Of a stretch of 64,000 bases of DNA, positions 8,311 to 17,165 are shown one piece after another. Origin of the DNA: Celeribacter baekdonensis B30. GTDB taxonomy: Bacteria; Pseudomonadota; Alphaproteobacteria; Rhodobacterales; Rhodobacteraceae. Both the position numbers and the translations under genes were made by a program. The DNA is taken from NCBI RefSeq assembly GCF_000299875.1, contig NZ_AMRK01000004.1, forward strand, positions 310,001-374,000, read 5' to 3'. Within the stretch, counting starts at the first letter, position 1. Every line of letters begins with the position of its first letter. Below the pieces are notes generated by a model that worked only from the letters and a program-made list of their open reading frames with translations, was not told the origin of the DNA and searched no databases.

Positions 8311-9440
8311 TATACGGATCTGTACCCTTTCAAACCGTGCATGTGCCTCTGGGCGATCGCGCCTATGATGTGCGCATCGGGGCGGGGCTTGTGGCGCAGG
8401 CGGGCGCGCATATTGCACCGCTGTTGGGCACAAAGAAAAAGGTCTTTGTCATCACGGATGAAACCGTCGCCGGGCTGCATCTGCAAACCCTTGAGGCCGG
8501 ATTGGCGGCCTCTGGTATCGAGATGGTGTCACTTGCGCTGCCCGCCGGGGAAAGCACCAAAGCCTGGCCACATTTCACCCGCGCGGTCGAATGGCTTTTG
8601 GCGAAAAAATGCGAACGCCGCGATATTGTCGTGGCCTTTGGCGGTGGTGTGATTGGCGATTTGGCCGGGTTTGCCGCCTCCGTGCTGCGCCGGGGCGTGC
8701 GGTTCGTGCAAATCCCAACCACGCTGTTGGCGCAGGTCGACAGTTCGGTCGGCGGCAAGACCGGGATCAATTCCAGCCACGGCAAAAATCTGATCGGTGC
8801 GTTTCATCAACCGTCTCTGGTCTTGGCTGATATTGCGCTTTTGGGCACGCTTACGGCGCGCGATTTTTTGGCGGGCTACGGTGAGGTCCAGAAATACGGG
8901 CTTTTGGGCGATGAGACGTTTTTTGACTGGCTTGAAGTCAACGGACCGGATTTGGCGGCGGGCGATATGGTCAAACGCGCCGAGGCGGTGCGGTGGTCGG
9001 TGCAGATGAAAGCCGACATCGTGGTGCGCGATGAAACGGAGCAGGGGGATCGGGCCTTGCTCAACCTGGGGCACACGTTTTGTCACGCTTTGGAATCGGC
9101 GACCGGATATTCGGATCGGCTGTTGCATGGCGAAGGCGTGGCCATTGGTTGCGCTTTGGCCTTTGAATTGTCGGCGCGTCTGGGGCTGTGTTCGCAAGAA
9201 GTGCCCAGCCGGGTGCGCGCGCATCTTAAGGCCATGGGCACCAAATGCGATCTGAGCGACATCGAAGGCGCATTGCCTTCGGCCGAGGCTTTGGTGGACC
9301 TGATGGGACAGGATAAAAAGGTCGTGGATGGTCAATTGCGCTTCATCTTGGCGCGCGGCATTGGCGACAGTTTCGTGACCGCAGATGTGCCGCGCGACGC
9401 GGTGGTCAAGGTCGTGGCGGACGGGCTGGCCGCACGCTAA
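8307..9440 (+). CDS. aroB: 3-dehydroquinate synthase
   Basis: AroB converts DAHP to 3-dehydroquinate, the second step of the shikimate pathway, using NAD and a divalent metal. At 377 residues it is full length. Visible motifs are the NAD-binding GGGVIGDLAGFAAS, then TLLAQVDSSVGGKTGIN. Metal-site residues lie in GYGEVQKYG and in the histidine motifs NLGHTFCHALE and LHGEGVAIG. The ATG overlaps the aroK stop, so translation of the two is coupled. A convergent stress-protein gene follows after 44 bases. Confidence 0.96.
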   Translation: MIYGSVPFQTVHVPLGDRAYDVRIGAGLVAQAGAHIAPLLGTKKKVFVITDETVAGLHLQTLEAGLAASGIEMVSLALPAGESTKAWPHFTRAVEWLLAKKCERRDIVVAFGGGVIGDLAGFAASVLRRGVRFVQIPTTLLAQVDSSVGGKTGINSSHGKNLIGAFHQPSLVLADIALLGTLTARDFLAGYGEVQKYGLLGDETFFDWLEVNGPDLAAGDMVKRAEAVRWSVQMKADIVVRDETEQGDRALLNLGHTFCHALESATGYSDRLLHGEGVAIGCALAFELSARLGLCSQEVPSRVRAHLKAMGTKCDLSDIEGALPSAEALVDLMGQDKKVVDGQLRFILARGIGDSFVTADVPRDAVVKVVADGLAAR

Positions 9441-9484
9441 CGCGGACGAAAATGGCGCGGTGGTCCCGCGCCATTTGCTTTGGA

Positions 9485-10309
9485 TCAGCCGCGCACGACC
9501 AAGACATCCATCACGGGATTGCGCAGCTGCTCTTCGGTGAACCCACCCAAAAGCGATGGCGACAGCGGTGTTCTGCCATGTGCCCCCAGCGCGAAAAGAT
9601 CTGCGTGAGACCTGTCCAGCGCTGCTTGGAACTCGGTGTGAAGACTGCCGACGCTCACCACAGGTTTTTGCATCCCTTCGGGAATCTCAGACCTGTTCCA
9701 CCAGTCCTCCAATCGGCTGGTGGCATCGTTGACAAACGGGGCAAGCTGTTTCTCGCTCGCATCACGCGCGATCATACCGCGATAGGGCACATGGATGGCA
9801 TGGAAACTTGTGATCGGGGCGTCAGGCGCAAGGGTGCGCGCGGTCTGCGCCGCGGCCAGGCAGGACGGTGACAGGTCGATCCCACACAGAATCGAAGCGT
9901 AAGGCCCGGCGACCGGAGATGTCACAAGCAACGCCGGACGGGTGAGGGCACGCACGATCCGTTCCATCGTCGTACCTGAGAACATGTCCCAGAACGGGCG
10001 CGGCTTGTGCACCCCCACCACCACAAGATCGGCGTCGATGACATCGGCTACTTCAATGATGGTTTGAACCGGATCGCCGGTTTCAATCATGACCTCGGCG
10101 CTGTCGGGCACATGTTGCGACGCGAGGACCGCAGCAAGCGTCTCTTTTGCTGCATCGCGCATTCTTGTCGCCACAGTGGCGGGAAGGTCCTCGTCAATCA
10201 CATGGAGCACGATGAGTTTCGCCCCATGTTGTTCTGCCAACTGTGCTGCGCGCTCGATGGCGCGGTCTGAACGGATCGAAAGATCGGTGGTCACCAGAAT
10301 ACGCTTCAT
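9485..10309 (-). CDS. Universal stress protein, tandem UspA domains
   Basis: This is a 274-residue protein with two UspA domains in tandem, roughly residues 1-140 and 145-274. The first opens MKRILVTTDLSIRSDRAIERA and ends with the nucleotide-binding-like VVGVHKPRPFWDMFSGTTME. The second opens SILCGIDLSPSC and ends LGAHGRTPLSPSLLGGFTEE, a G-2x-G-9x-G-like ATP-binding signature. I place the start at the ATG at 10309, where AGGAGG lies five bases upstream. Usp proteins of this type respond to energy, oxygen or growth stress, but the specific trigger is unknown here. It faces away from the GGDEF gene across a 383-base region. Confidence 0.9.
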   Translation of the reverse strand: MKRILVTTDLSIRSDRAIERAAQLAEQHGAKLIVLHVIDEDLPATVATRMRDAAKETLAAVLASQHVPDSAEVMIETGDPVQTIIEVADVIDADLVVVGVHKPRPFWDMFSGTTMERIVRALTRPALLVTSPVAGPYASILCGIDLSPSCLAAAQTARTLAPDAPITSFHAIHVPYRGMIARDASEKQLAPFVNDATSRLEDWWNRSEIPEGMQKPVVSVGSLHTEFQAALDRSHADLFALGAHGRTPLSPSLLGGFTEEQLRNPVMDVLVVRG

Positions 10310-10692
10310 TAAATCCTCCTCAAATGTCAGCGAGGGTGGCACTTTTGATGCACCCATCCATTTTTATGTAGGAAGCACCAGTCTGGTTTTTGAGGGCTGT
10401 CCGATCCGTTTCGATGGTTTTGTCCGTCTTGTGACTGCGACAAATTCGCTCCCTCCCGCGCCGCTTTGATTGGTCTTTTTGACCAGCCCGCGCGCCATTT
10501 GGACAGAGGTCTTGGGCCTCTCTGTGGCAGGAAAAGAGCTCCCCCCTCAACGTATCAGACAAAAAGTGGCGAGGGCTGAAAAGACGCAATTTGACGTATA
10601 TTTGCGCACAAGCCGGTAAAATTTTTGGTAGTATCAAACCCTACCACAGAGTTTACCTAGCGTAAATGTGAGTGCGCACCAATGGTGGTTAA
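10310..10692. promoter_or_regulatory. Divergent promoter region, usp / GGDEF gene
   Basis: 383 bases without a gene. It contains TGGTC-TTTTT-GACCA at 10471-10485, a short hairpin or operator-like palindrome. TGGTAG-N9-CTACCA at 10626-10646 is a dyad about 45 bases before the GGDEF gene and well placed for a transcription factor. I looked for an FNR/Anr-type TTGAT-N4-ATCAA box and did not find one. Confidence 0.4.
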
Positions 10693-10703
10693 ATGGCGGT
10701 TAA
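10689..10703 (+). promoter_or_regulatory. CtrA-type box overlapping GGDEF start codon
   Basis: Exact TTAA-N7-TTAA, the spacing of the alphaproteobacterial CtrA recognition site. It straddles the ATG at 10693, so the second half-site falls inside codons 3 and 4. Binding here would be expected to block rather than activate this gene. In a GC-rich genome this pattern is rare by chance, but one site without binding data is only suggestive. Confidence 0.4.
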
Positions 10704-11700
10704 ATCGGGATTTATCAACGGGTTCAAAGCGCCGGGTGCTCTTGGAGCGCCTTTGATTGCTAAATATATCACGACGATCACATTGTTCATCCTGCCGGTC
10801 GCGATTGTGAAATACGCGATCAAAGGCAATTATGGGCTGTCCGCCTATTTTGTGGCTTTGAGCGCGATTATCGCTCTTGATCTTTGGGCCCATATGAAAT
10901 CCAGATCCCTGCCGATCAACGCGGTCATGGTCTTGAGCGCGGTCTATTTCGGTGACTTGATCTTGGTCGCTGGCCACGGGGTTTCTTCGGCTTTTTGGGC
11001 CTTTCCCATCACCATCGCGGGGTTCTTTTTCTGTGCCCATCGGACGGCACTGATGTTGGGGGCTGTGGTTGTGGTGCTGGACGTCGCGGTGTCCTATTGG
11101 GCGGCACAGGATTTTTGGTTCTCGTTTCGTCTTGGCATGGCGTTGATCACCACGATCCTGTTCATGCGCTACGCCTTGGTGACCATCGGTCGTCTACAGG
11201 CGCAATTAAAAGACACGCTGAATTATGACGCCTTGACCGGATGCCGCAATCGGCGCGCCTTTATGGCCCTGGAGCAAAAAGGCGGGCTTGGTTCGGGCGG
11301 GGTGTTGTTGTTTGTCGATATTGATCATTTCAAAGAGATCAATGACCGCTACGGCCATTTTGCGGGCGATGACATATTGCGTTGCGTGGCGGCGCAGATG
11401 CGCGACGTTTTACATGACGGCAGCATGTTGTTTCGCATCGGTGGTGAAGAATTTGCCATTGTGTTGCTGAACCTGCCCGAAGACATGGGGATGCGGGTGG
11501 CCGAACGCATCCGCCGGGTGATCAGCGATGCCGCGATGCCCGCTCAGGCACGGGTCACGGTGTCAATTGGGGTCGAGCGCTACAGCGCCCATGCCGATTT
11601 GGGCGCTGCACTGCGCCGGGCCGACGATCATCTTTACATGGCCAAACAGGCTGGACGCAATCGGGTGATGAACCCGCGCCACATCTCGTCCACGCCGTAA
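10693..11700 (+). CDS. Membrane diguanylate cyclase (GGDEF)
   Basis: This enzyme would make cyclic di-GMP from two GTP. The 335-residue protein has an N-terminal half of about six hydrophobic segments (residues 20-165), then a C-terminal GGDEF domain from about residue 170. The domain opens with the standard [12 protein letters not shown] and [16 protein letters not shown]; the active site reads RIGGEEFA, which is compatible with activity. The inhibitory-site position upstream of the active site reads HDGS instead of RxxD, so product feedback through that site is probably absent. GGTGG lies four bases before the ATG. No EAL domain is attached. A CtrA-type box overlaps the start, hinting at a link to the cell cycle or motility. 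Confidence 0.9.
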   Translation: MAVKSGFINGFKAPGALGAPLIAKYITTITLFILPVAIVKYAIKGNYGLSAYFVALSAIIALDLWAHMKSRSLPINAVMVLSAVYFGDLILVAGHGVSSAFWAFPITIAGFFFCAHRTALMLGAVVVVLDVAVSYWAAQDFWFSFRLGMALITTILFMRYALVTIGRLQAQLKDTLNYDALTGCRNRRAFMALEQKGGLGSGGVLLFVDIDHFKEINDRYGHFAGDDILRCVAAQMRDVLHDGSMLFRIGGEEFAIVLLNLPEDMGMRVAERIRRVISDAAMPAQARVTVSIGVERYSAHADLGAALRRADDHLYMAKQAGRNRVMNPRHISSTP

Positions 11701-11728
11701 CCCAGCCCGCACAGCCCGGATGCTGTTG

Positions 11729-11941
11729 TTATTTTTTGCGCGCTTTGGTCTTGGGCGGCTCTGGCAACGCGCCATCTCTGGCGGCTTTTTCTTCTTTGGT
11801 GAGTTTCGCTCCCCAGACGTTTTTGCTCAACCCGATATCATGCGGCATGGGTTTGGTTTTGCCAACGCTGACCTTGCCGCCCTTGGCCAAGAACTCTTGG
11901 ATCAGGGCATCATCCGTGGTGGGTTTCGGGACTTTTTTCAT
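11729..11941 (-). CDS. Small basic hypothetical protein, 70 aa
   Basis: A 70-residue lysine-rich protein starts [20 protein letters not shown] and continues with [17 protein letters not shown] and [10 protein letters not shown] recall proteins with the same MKKVP...GKTKPMP...LTKEEKAA pattern in many Rhodobacteraceae, without an assigned function. The frame stays open further upstream into the ssb tail, but that part is a shadow of the ssb glycine-rich repeat, so I start at the ATG at 11941. It has no membrane segment or signal. A strong terminator separates it from ssb, so it is probably transcribed on its own or by read-through. Confidence 0.65.
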   Translation of the reverse strand: MKKVPKPTTDDALIQEFLAKGGKVSVGKTKPMPHDIGLSKNVWGAKLTKEEKAARDGALPEPPKTKARKK

Positions 11942-11968
11942 CTTTTCAACCTTTGGTCGTGATACGAA

Positions 11969-11993
11969 AAACCCCGCCACGAGGGCGGGGTTT
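11969..11993 (-). terminator. Rho-independent terminator after ssb
   Basis: AAACCCCGCC and GGCGGGGTTT pair perfectly around a five-base loop. On the minus strand the stem runs into TTTTT, the expected form of an intrinsic terminator, 10 bases past the ssb stop. Confidence 0.85.
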
Positions 11994-12002
11994 GAAACGG
12001 GA

Positions 12003-12530
12003 TCAGAACGGGATTTCGTCGTCGTCCATCGCCGGACGGCCACCGCCGCCCCCCGAGGACGGGCCTTGGTCATAGCCGCCAGAGGGGCCTTGATCGTAAC
12101 CGCCGCCTTGATCGTAGCCACCAGAGCCACCGCCGTAACCACCGCCTTGGCCACCACCACCTTGACCGCCACCTTCGCCTCGGCCATCGAGCATGGTCAA
12201 CACGCCGTCAAAGCCCTGAAGCACGATTTCGGTGGTGTATCTGTCTTGACCGGACTGGTCCTGCCATTTGCGGGTCTGGAGTTTGCCCTCGATGTAGACT
12301 TTCGAGCCCTTGCGCAAATACTGCTCGGCAATGCGCACGAGGCCCTCTTGGAAAATTGCAACGGAATGCCATTCGGTGCGCTCTTTGCGTTCGCCCGTGG
12401 TACGGTCTTTCCAAGTTTCAGAGGTAGCGATGCGCAGGTTGCACACTTTGCCGCCATTTTGGAATGTCCGCACTTCGGGGTCGCGTCCAAGGTTGCCTAT
12501 GAGGATGACTTTGTTCACCGAACCGGCCAT
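12003..12530 (-). CDS. ssb: Single-stranded DNA-binding protein
   Basis: SSB coats single-stranded DNA during replication, recombination and repair. Residues 1-110 form the OB fold, beginning [20 protein letters not shown] with the usual [16 protein letters not shown] loop. Residues 118-165 are a disordered Gly/Gln/Tyr-rich linker with repeated GGYDQG units. The acidic tail ends DDDEIPF, the partner-docking tip that recruits other repair proteins. Length is 175 residues, normal for alphaproteobacteria. The terminator lies directly after the stop. No GTTC-type LexA box was found upstream, although ssb is SOS-controlled in some relatives. Confidence 0.96.
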   Translation of the reverse strand: MAGSVNKVILIGNLGRDPEVRTFQNGGKVCNLRIATSETWKDRTTGERKERTEWHSVAIFQEGLVRIAEQYLRKGSKVYIEGKLQTRKWQDQSGQDRYTTEIVLQGFDGVLTMLDGRGEGGGQGGGGQGGGYGGGSGGYDQGGGYDQGPSGGYDQGPSSGGGGGRPAMDDDEIPF

Positions 12531-12701
12531 GCGATCTACTCCCAGAGATGTTTTACAGAATCTTACGTTAGAGGCACCTTACACCAAACCCGGGCGCGCA
12601 AGGAAAGGGCCAAAATCCGCCTGCGGCACCGAGGCGCTTGGAAAGGCGGGGCTTTGTGCCTATATTGCGCGCGAGTGATCACAAGAATTGGAACGAGCGT
12701 G

Positions 12702-13313
12702 ATGGGTGTGACGGGGTGTGGTCGCGGTGCGGCTCTTCGGGTTGGCCTCTTTGGGGTCCTTTGCGCGACGGGTTTTGTCGGCGCAGCAGGGGCCGAAGAC
12801 ATATTTTCGACCAAAAACCGTTTGGCGATTTTCAGTTCGCAACTGGACGTTTTGGATGGCCGTGCGGCGGATCAATATTCCAATTCCGTGACCCTTCAGC
12901 CGGAACGGTTTGGCGGCGCCACTGTCGGCCTGCCGTTTATGGGAACCTATAAGGGCGAATGGTTGCCCGTGGCGACAAATGCCGCGCGCAAACATGGGGT
13001 GCCGACCGATTTGTTCCTGCGTCTCGTGCAACAGGAAAGTGGCTGGAACCCGCGCGCCAAAAGCCCGGTGGGCGCAACCGGATTGGCGCAATTGATGCCG
13101 GAAACGGCGCGTCGGTTGGGAGTCAATATCAACGATCCGGCGCAAAACCTCGAAGGTGGCGCGCGTTACCTGCGTCAGATGTACAACCGATTTGGCAATT
13201 GGCGCCTTGCCCTTGCAGCCTATAATGCGGGGCCTGAGGCGGTGACCAAATACAACGGCGTGCCGCCCTATAAAGAAACGATGAATTACGTTCGGGTGAT
13301 TTGGGGGTCCTGA
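12702..13313 (+). CDS. Secreted lytic transglycosylase (SLT domain)
   Basis: This protein would cleave the MurNAc-GlcNAc bond of peptidoglycan in the periplasm, forming 1,6-anhydro ends. The 203-residue product starts with a signal peptide (hydrophobic [20 protein letters not shown], cleavage near residue 28). The SLT fold occupies about residues 90-200. The catalytic glutamate sits in [11 protein letters not shown], followed by [16 protein letters not shown], and later the conserved [14 protein letters not shown] chose the ATG at 12702 because GGAAC lies upstream; the overlapping GTG three bases earlier is possible. It is divergent from ssb, and hairpins follow the stop. Confidence 0.87.
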   Translation: MGVTGCGRGAALRVGLFGVLCATGFVGAAGAEDIFSTKNRLAIFSSQLDVLDGRAADQYSNSVTLQPERFGGATVGLPFMGTYKGEWLPVATNAARKHGVPTDLFLRLVQQESGWNPRAKSPVGATGLAQLMPETARRLGVNINDPAQNLEGGARYLRQMYNRFGNWRLALAAYNAGPEAVTKYNGVPPYKETMNYVRVIWGS

Positions 13314-13323
13314 CGCCTCTTTA

Positions 13324-13348
13324 ATAAATGCTCTGGGGGAGCGTTTAT
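13324..13348 (+). terminator. Hairpin after lytic transglycosylase gene
   Basis: ATAAATGCTC pairs with GAGCGTTTAT around a five-base loop with one G-T wobble. It lies ten bases past the stop. No long T tract follows, so its strength as a terminator is uncertain. Confidence 0.45.
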
Positions 13349-13357
13349 ACCTTTGGG

Positions 13358-13400
13358 ACTGGCGTGGCCTCAAGACAATGATCCCCAAAACCACGCCAGT
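13358..13400. terminator. 10-bp inverted repeat between convergent genes
   Basis: ACTGGCGTGG (13358-13367) and CCACGCCAGT (13391-13400) are exact complements with a 23-base loop. It sits between the convergent transglycosylase and AraC-family genes, so it could serve both as a transcript end. Confidence 0.45.
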
Positions 13401-13410
13401 GACGTGTTGA

Positions 13411-14352
13411 TCAACTGTTTTGACGAAAATCGCGCGGCGTGTGCCCGGTGTGTTTGTGAAACGCCCGGCTGAAATAGGCCGCCGAATGAAACCCTAATTT
13501 CTCCGCAATCGTTTTGATCGGCAGGTCGGTTTCGGCCAACATCCGGCGCGCTTCGAAATGCACCCGATCGGCTAAAATCGCAGAGGCAGACCGACCACAG
13601 GCGATGTTGCACGCCCGCGACAGATGGCCGGGTGTGACACCCAGTTCAGCGGCAAAATGTGTCACCGTGCGGCCGTCATAGAGTTCATTTTCAACCAGGG
13701 ATGTATAGGCAGCCGCCAATCGGCGCGAGGCGTCAGGCGTGAGGTTATATTCGGGCATGATGCTCATTTGCCGTTCCAGCCAGACGGAAATCATTCCGGC
13801 CTGAAGCGCCATGGCGCGTTCGCGGCCCGGCTGAGATTGATCAATCTCGCGCTGAAGAGTCTCGATCATCCCGGTGATCTCATTTTGTTGGATCACCTCA
13901 CGAAACCGCATGTGCAGCGGCTCTTGCGGCAGTGCCAAAGCGGGGTCCTCGGGCAGATGCACGGCATGGCCCATCACCTGTCCGATCGGTTCAAACCCAT
14001 ACATGGTGCGGGTGGGCAAAAAGATCAGATTGTGCGGTCCAAAGCCACGGGTCACGCCCGAAACGGTAATCCGCCCCTGACCGCGTGTGAACCACAACAG
14101 CGTCGGGCTGCGATGGCTGCGCATGGCTTCGGTGCGCCATTTTGCACTGGCCGACAACGAGGCGCTGCCCCGGCCCAACGGGTGAACCCGGTAGGCGGGC
14201 GGGGCGGGTATTTCGGGGATTCTGGCCACAGATGCCTTGCGTGGACGGGATACGGAGACCGGTTCCGTTGGTTCGCGCGTGGAGGTCGCGGAGGCGGTCA
14301 TTTCACCCAGCGGAAGGGTTTTGAAGATTTTGCGTGTCTCAGAAACGGCCAT
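13411..14352 (-). CDS. AraC-family transcriptional regulator
   Basis: A 313-residue regulator. The first 60 residues are a low-complexity, Pro/Thr/Ser-rich lead. A cupin-like AraC sensing domain follows at about 65-165, and the C-terminal double helix-turn-helix covers about 215-311. The HTH includes THFAAELGVTPGHLSRACN and, in the second unit, IKTIAEKLGFHSAAYFSRAF, ending GHTPRDFRQ, the standard AraC signature. The ligand cannot be told from sequence. The neighbours (transglycosylase, miaA) do not suggest a target operon. It likely acts at distant promoters or on its own. Confidence 0.88.
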   Translation of the reverse strand: MAVSETRKIFKTLPLGEMTASATSTREPTEPVSVSRPRKASVARIPEIPAPPAYRVHPLGRGSASLSASAKWRTEAMRSHRSPTLLWFTRGQGRITVSGVTRGFGPHNLIFLPTRTMYGFEPIGQVMGHAVHLPEDPALALPQEPLHMRFREVIQQNEITGMIETLQREIDQSQPGRERAMALQAGMISVWLERQMSIMPEYNLTPDASRRLAAAYTSLVENELYDGRTVTHFAAELGVTPGHLSRACNIACGRSASAILADRVHFEARRMLAETDLPIKTIAEKLGFHSAAYFSRAFHKHTGHTPRDFRQNS

Positions 14353-14472
14353 GGTGATCCGACGTGTTCGATTTGTATAACTTTTGCCACACTAAGCGTC
14401 ACATCTCCGCTGTCAAAGGAAATATGAAGGCATTTCAATGACATGTGTGTCTGGATGTTATCCTAGGGCTGG

Positions 14473-15360
14473 TTACGGTAGCGATATCTTGTGGAATGCC
14501 CCCATGCGCGCCCTAAACCAAGTGCGTTGACGCTTGGCATATTGCCGGGTCGCGATGGTTGCGGCCTGTTTTGCCGCTGCAAGTGTCACCTCGCCGCGCA
14601 GATATGCGATCAATTCCGGCGCGCCGATGGCCTTGGATGACGGGGCGGCGGGGTCCCATGTGGCCAAATTGGCCCGTGCTTCGTCCAAAGCCCCCTGATC
14701 GAGCATCAATGCGAATCGCCGTGCGATCCGTTCCGCCAGCCAATCGCGATCCGCGTCCAAGACGAGGGGGCAACAGGCGGAGAGCGGCAACAGCGGTGGT
14801 GGTGTGTCGGCCTGCCAATCGGCCAGACCTCGCCCGGTGGCGCGCAACACCTCCCACGCCCGCTGTACCCGCATCGGGTTCAGCCGGTCTATTTTAGCGG
14901 CTGTGCGCGGATCTTCGGCGTCCAGTTCGGTCAAAAGCCCGGTATGTCCTCCCTCATTTGCGCGCCGTTGATCGGCCTCGGCGCGCAGCTCCGGCGGTGT
15001 GGCGGGAATTTCGACCAAGCCTTCAGTCAGTGCTGAAAAATAAAGCCCTGTGCCGCCAACGATGATGGGCCGCGCCTGACCGTGCAGATAGGGGGTGACA
15101 TCGCGCAGCCAATGACCGACCGAATAGGCGCTGTCTCCGGGCACATGGCCATAGAGCGCATGCGGGGCCAGTGCAGTGTCTTCCGGCCCCGGCCTTGCGG
15201 TTAAAACCCGCCAGTTGTCAAACACTTGCAGCGCATCGGCATTGACGATCACGCCGCCTTGGGTGGTCGCAATCTCAAGGGCGAGCGCGGATTTCCCGGC
15301 GGCGGTCGGACCGGCGATGAGCACCGGCTGATCCGGCGATATGTCAAAGGGCAGGGTCAT
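14473..15360 (-). CDS. miaA: tRNA dimethylallyltransferase MiaA
   Basis: MiaA transfers a dimethylallyl group to N6 of A37 in tRNAs reading codons that start with U. The 295-residue product has the P-loop [15 protein letters not shown] near residues 16-30, and the substrate region [20 protein letters not shown]. The family-typical [15 protein letters not shown] comes next, then the [22 protein letters not shown] helix. I chose the ATG at 15360 because homologues begin MTLP followed by the P-loop; further upstream codons read like untranslated sequence. No strong ribosome site is visible, so the start is less certain than the identity. Divergent from pyrH. Confidence 0.92.
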   Translation of the reverse strand: MTLPFDISPDQPVLIAGPTAAGKSALALEIATTQGGVIVNADALQVFDNWRVLTARPGPEDTALAPHALYGHVPGDSAYSVGHWLRDVTPYLHGQARPIIVGGTGLYFSALTEGLVEIPATPPELRAEADQRRANEGGHTGLLTELDAEDPRTAAKIDRLNPMRVQRAWEVLRATGRGLADWQADTPPPLLPLSACCPLVLDADRDWLAERIARRFALMLDQGALDEARANLATWDPAAPSSKAIGAPELIAYLRGEVTLAAAKQAATIATRQYAKRQRTWFRARMGAFHKISLP

Positions 15361-15506
15361 GAGGTTTCGGGTGACATTCTGTGCGCGGCTTGTCCAGAGG
15401 GGGAGCGGGAAAAATATCTCAGATGCTGCATTGAACCTTTGCCGATTTTGGCTCATTTTGGCACCGATTTCAGACATGATCACAGACATAACGCCGGGGA
15501 CATCAG

Positions 15507-16244
15507 ATGAGCAACGCGGAACAGGGTCATCCTGCCACGAAATACAAACGTGTGCTGTTGAAAATTTCAGGCGAGGCGCTGATGGGCACGCAGGGCTTTG
15601 GTCTGCACCCGCCGACGGTCGAACGGATCGCCAACGAAGTGAAAACGGTGCATGATCTGGGTGTCGAGATTTGCATGGTCATCGGCGGCGGCAACATCTT
15701 TCGCGGGCTACAAGGCTCGGCGCAGGGGATGGAACGCACCACGGCCGATTACATGGGCATGCTCGCCACTGTGATGAACGCGCTTGGGATGCAGGCCGCC
15801 CTTGAGGGCCTCGGCATCAACACGCGGGTGATTTCAGCCATCACCATGAACGAAGTCGCAGAGCCCTACATTCGCCGCCGCGCCGTGCGCCACCTTGAGA
15901 AAGGCCGGATTTGCATTTTCGCCGCCGGCACCGGCAACCCCTATTTCACCACCGACACGGCGGCGACGCTGCGGGCCAATGAAATGAGCTGCGAGGCGAT
16001 TTTCATGGGCAAGAACGGCGTCGATGGCGTTTATGACAAAGACCCCAAAACCAACCCGGATGCGAAACGCTATGATCACGTCAGCTATGACGAGGTGCTG
16101 CGCAAGAACCTTAAGGTCATGGACGCCTCCGCGATTGCCTTGGCGCGCGACAATGACCTGCCGCTGATCGTGTTCCCGCTGGATGCGCCGGGGGGCTTTC
16201 GCTCGATTTTGGCGGGCGAGGGGATTTACACCACCGTCAGCTGA
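15507..16244 (+). CDS. pyrH: UMP kinase
   Basis: PyrH phosphorylates UMP to UDP with ATP and is usually activated by GTP and inhibited by UTP. The 245-residue product has the amino-acid-kinase fold: [15 protein letters not shown] at the start, the IGGGNIFRG glycine-rich loop near residue 55 and [18 protein letters not shown]. Nucleotide binding continues with [16 protein letters not shown], and the [15 protein letters not shown] segment binds the base. It is followed by frr after 169 bases, the common pyrH-frr order. Confidence 0.96.
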   Translation: MSNAEQGHPATKYKRVLLKISGEALMGTQGFGLHPPTVERIANEVKTVHDLGVEICMVIGGGNIFRGLQGSAQGMERTTADYMGMLATVMNALGMQAALEGLGINTRVISAITMNEVAEPYIRRRAVRHLEKGRICIFAAGTGNPYFTTDTAATLRANEMSCEAIFMGKNGVDGVYDKDPKTNPDAKRYDHVSYDEVLRKNLKVMDASAIALARDNDLPLIVFPLDAPGGFRSILAGEGIYTTVS

Positions 16245-16413
16245 TGTGCACTGACACGCAGGTCGATCAGGCGCGGCCAACCGCAGGTTTCGCCCCGCTG
16301 ATGACATTTGCGTGCGGCGAGACCTATACAGCCGTCAAGTGATCCGGCTATAAGCGCTGCGACCCGCCCCGTCTCTTGGGGTGGAAGATGCGAGAAATAA
16401 GGGGAAACACCCA

Positions 16414-16977
16414 ATGTCCGAAGATTTTATGCTCGATACAGACGATCTGTCCAAACGTATGGATGGCGCTTTGGCCAATCTGCGTACGGAATTTGCCTCC
16501 CTGCGCACAGGCCGTGCCTCTGGCTCGATGTTGGAACCGATCATGGTGGATGCCTACGGCTCGATGACCCCGATCAACCAAGTGGGCACAGTTAACGTGC
16601 CCGAACCCCGGATGGTGACGATCAACGTCTGGGACAAAGGTCTGGTCAACAAGGTTGAAAAAGCCATTCGCGAAAGCGGCCTTGGCATCAACCCACAACT
16701 GAATGGCACGATCATCATGTTGCCGATCCCCGAGTTGAACGAAGAGCGCCGCCGCGAATTGACCAAAGTGGCGGGCGGGTATGCCGAACACGCCCGCGTC
16801 GCTGTGCGCAACGTGCGCCGCGATGGCATGGAGCAAATCAAACGCGCCAAAGGCGACGGCATGTCAGAGGATGACCAGAAGATTTGGGAATCCGAAGTTC
16901 AGGATCTCACCAACGCTCATATCAAACGCATCGACGAAATGCTTGAGCACAAGCAAGAAGAGATCATGCAGGTCTAA
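16414..16977 (+). CDS. frr: Ribosome recycling factor
   Basis: RRF splits the post-termination ribosome together with EF-G. The 187-residue length matches the family. It contains [20 protein letters not shown], then [20 protein letters not shown] and the conserved [22 protein letters not shown] start at the ATG at 16414 because AAGGGG lies eight bases upstream and the product then begins at the usual point; an upstream in-frame ATG would add 11 atypical residues. An intrinsic terminator begins at its stop codon. Confidence 0.96.
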   Translation: MSEDFMLDTDDLSKRMDGALANLRTEFASLRTGRASGSMLEPIMVDAYGSMTPINQVGTVNVPEPRMVTINVWDKGLVNKVEKAIRESGLGINPQLNGTIIMLPIPELNEERRRELTKVAGGYAEHARVAVRNVRRDGMEQIKRAKGDGMSEDDQKIWESEVQDLTNAHIKRIDEMLEHKQEEIMQV

Positions 16978-17002
16978 GGCGCCTTTTCTATGGCGTCTTT
17001 TT
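16976..17002 (+). terminator. Rho-independent terminator overlapping frr stop
   Basis: AAGGCGCC pairs with GGCGTCTT over eight base pairs (one G-T) around an eight-base loop and runs into TTTTT. The stem begins inside the TAA stop codon of frr. Confidence 0.75.
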
Positions 17003-17019
17003 CCAAGACGTCCTTGCGC

Positions 17020-17109
17020 GCGCGGTGGCATCAATCTTTCGGCAAAACCCCGCCACTGCGCTCAAAAATGCGCTGAATTCAATGAGAAGCGCTCCCCTCG
17101 GGGGCGCTT
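17020..17109 (+). promoter_or_regulatory. Two leader hairpins upstream of uppS
   Basis: GCGCGGTGGC (17020-17029) pairs with GCCACTGCGC (17052-17061), one G-T. A second stem, AAGCGC plus CCC with GGG plus GCGCTT, spans 17087-17109 with one bulged T. Both lie after the frr terminator and before uppS. They may form its leader RNA, or be further terminators; no T tract follows. Confidence 0.35.
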
Positions 17110-17165
17110 TGAGTGTAGAGACGAGACTGTGGTCGTATTGAGGACCACAGTTCAGACAGAGAGGC

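Noticed and set aside
12542-12701. Searched the ssb / transglycosylase divergent region for a LexA box
   Set aside because: No GTTC-N7-GTTC or GAAC-N7-GAAC found, so SOS control of ssb is not supported here.
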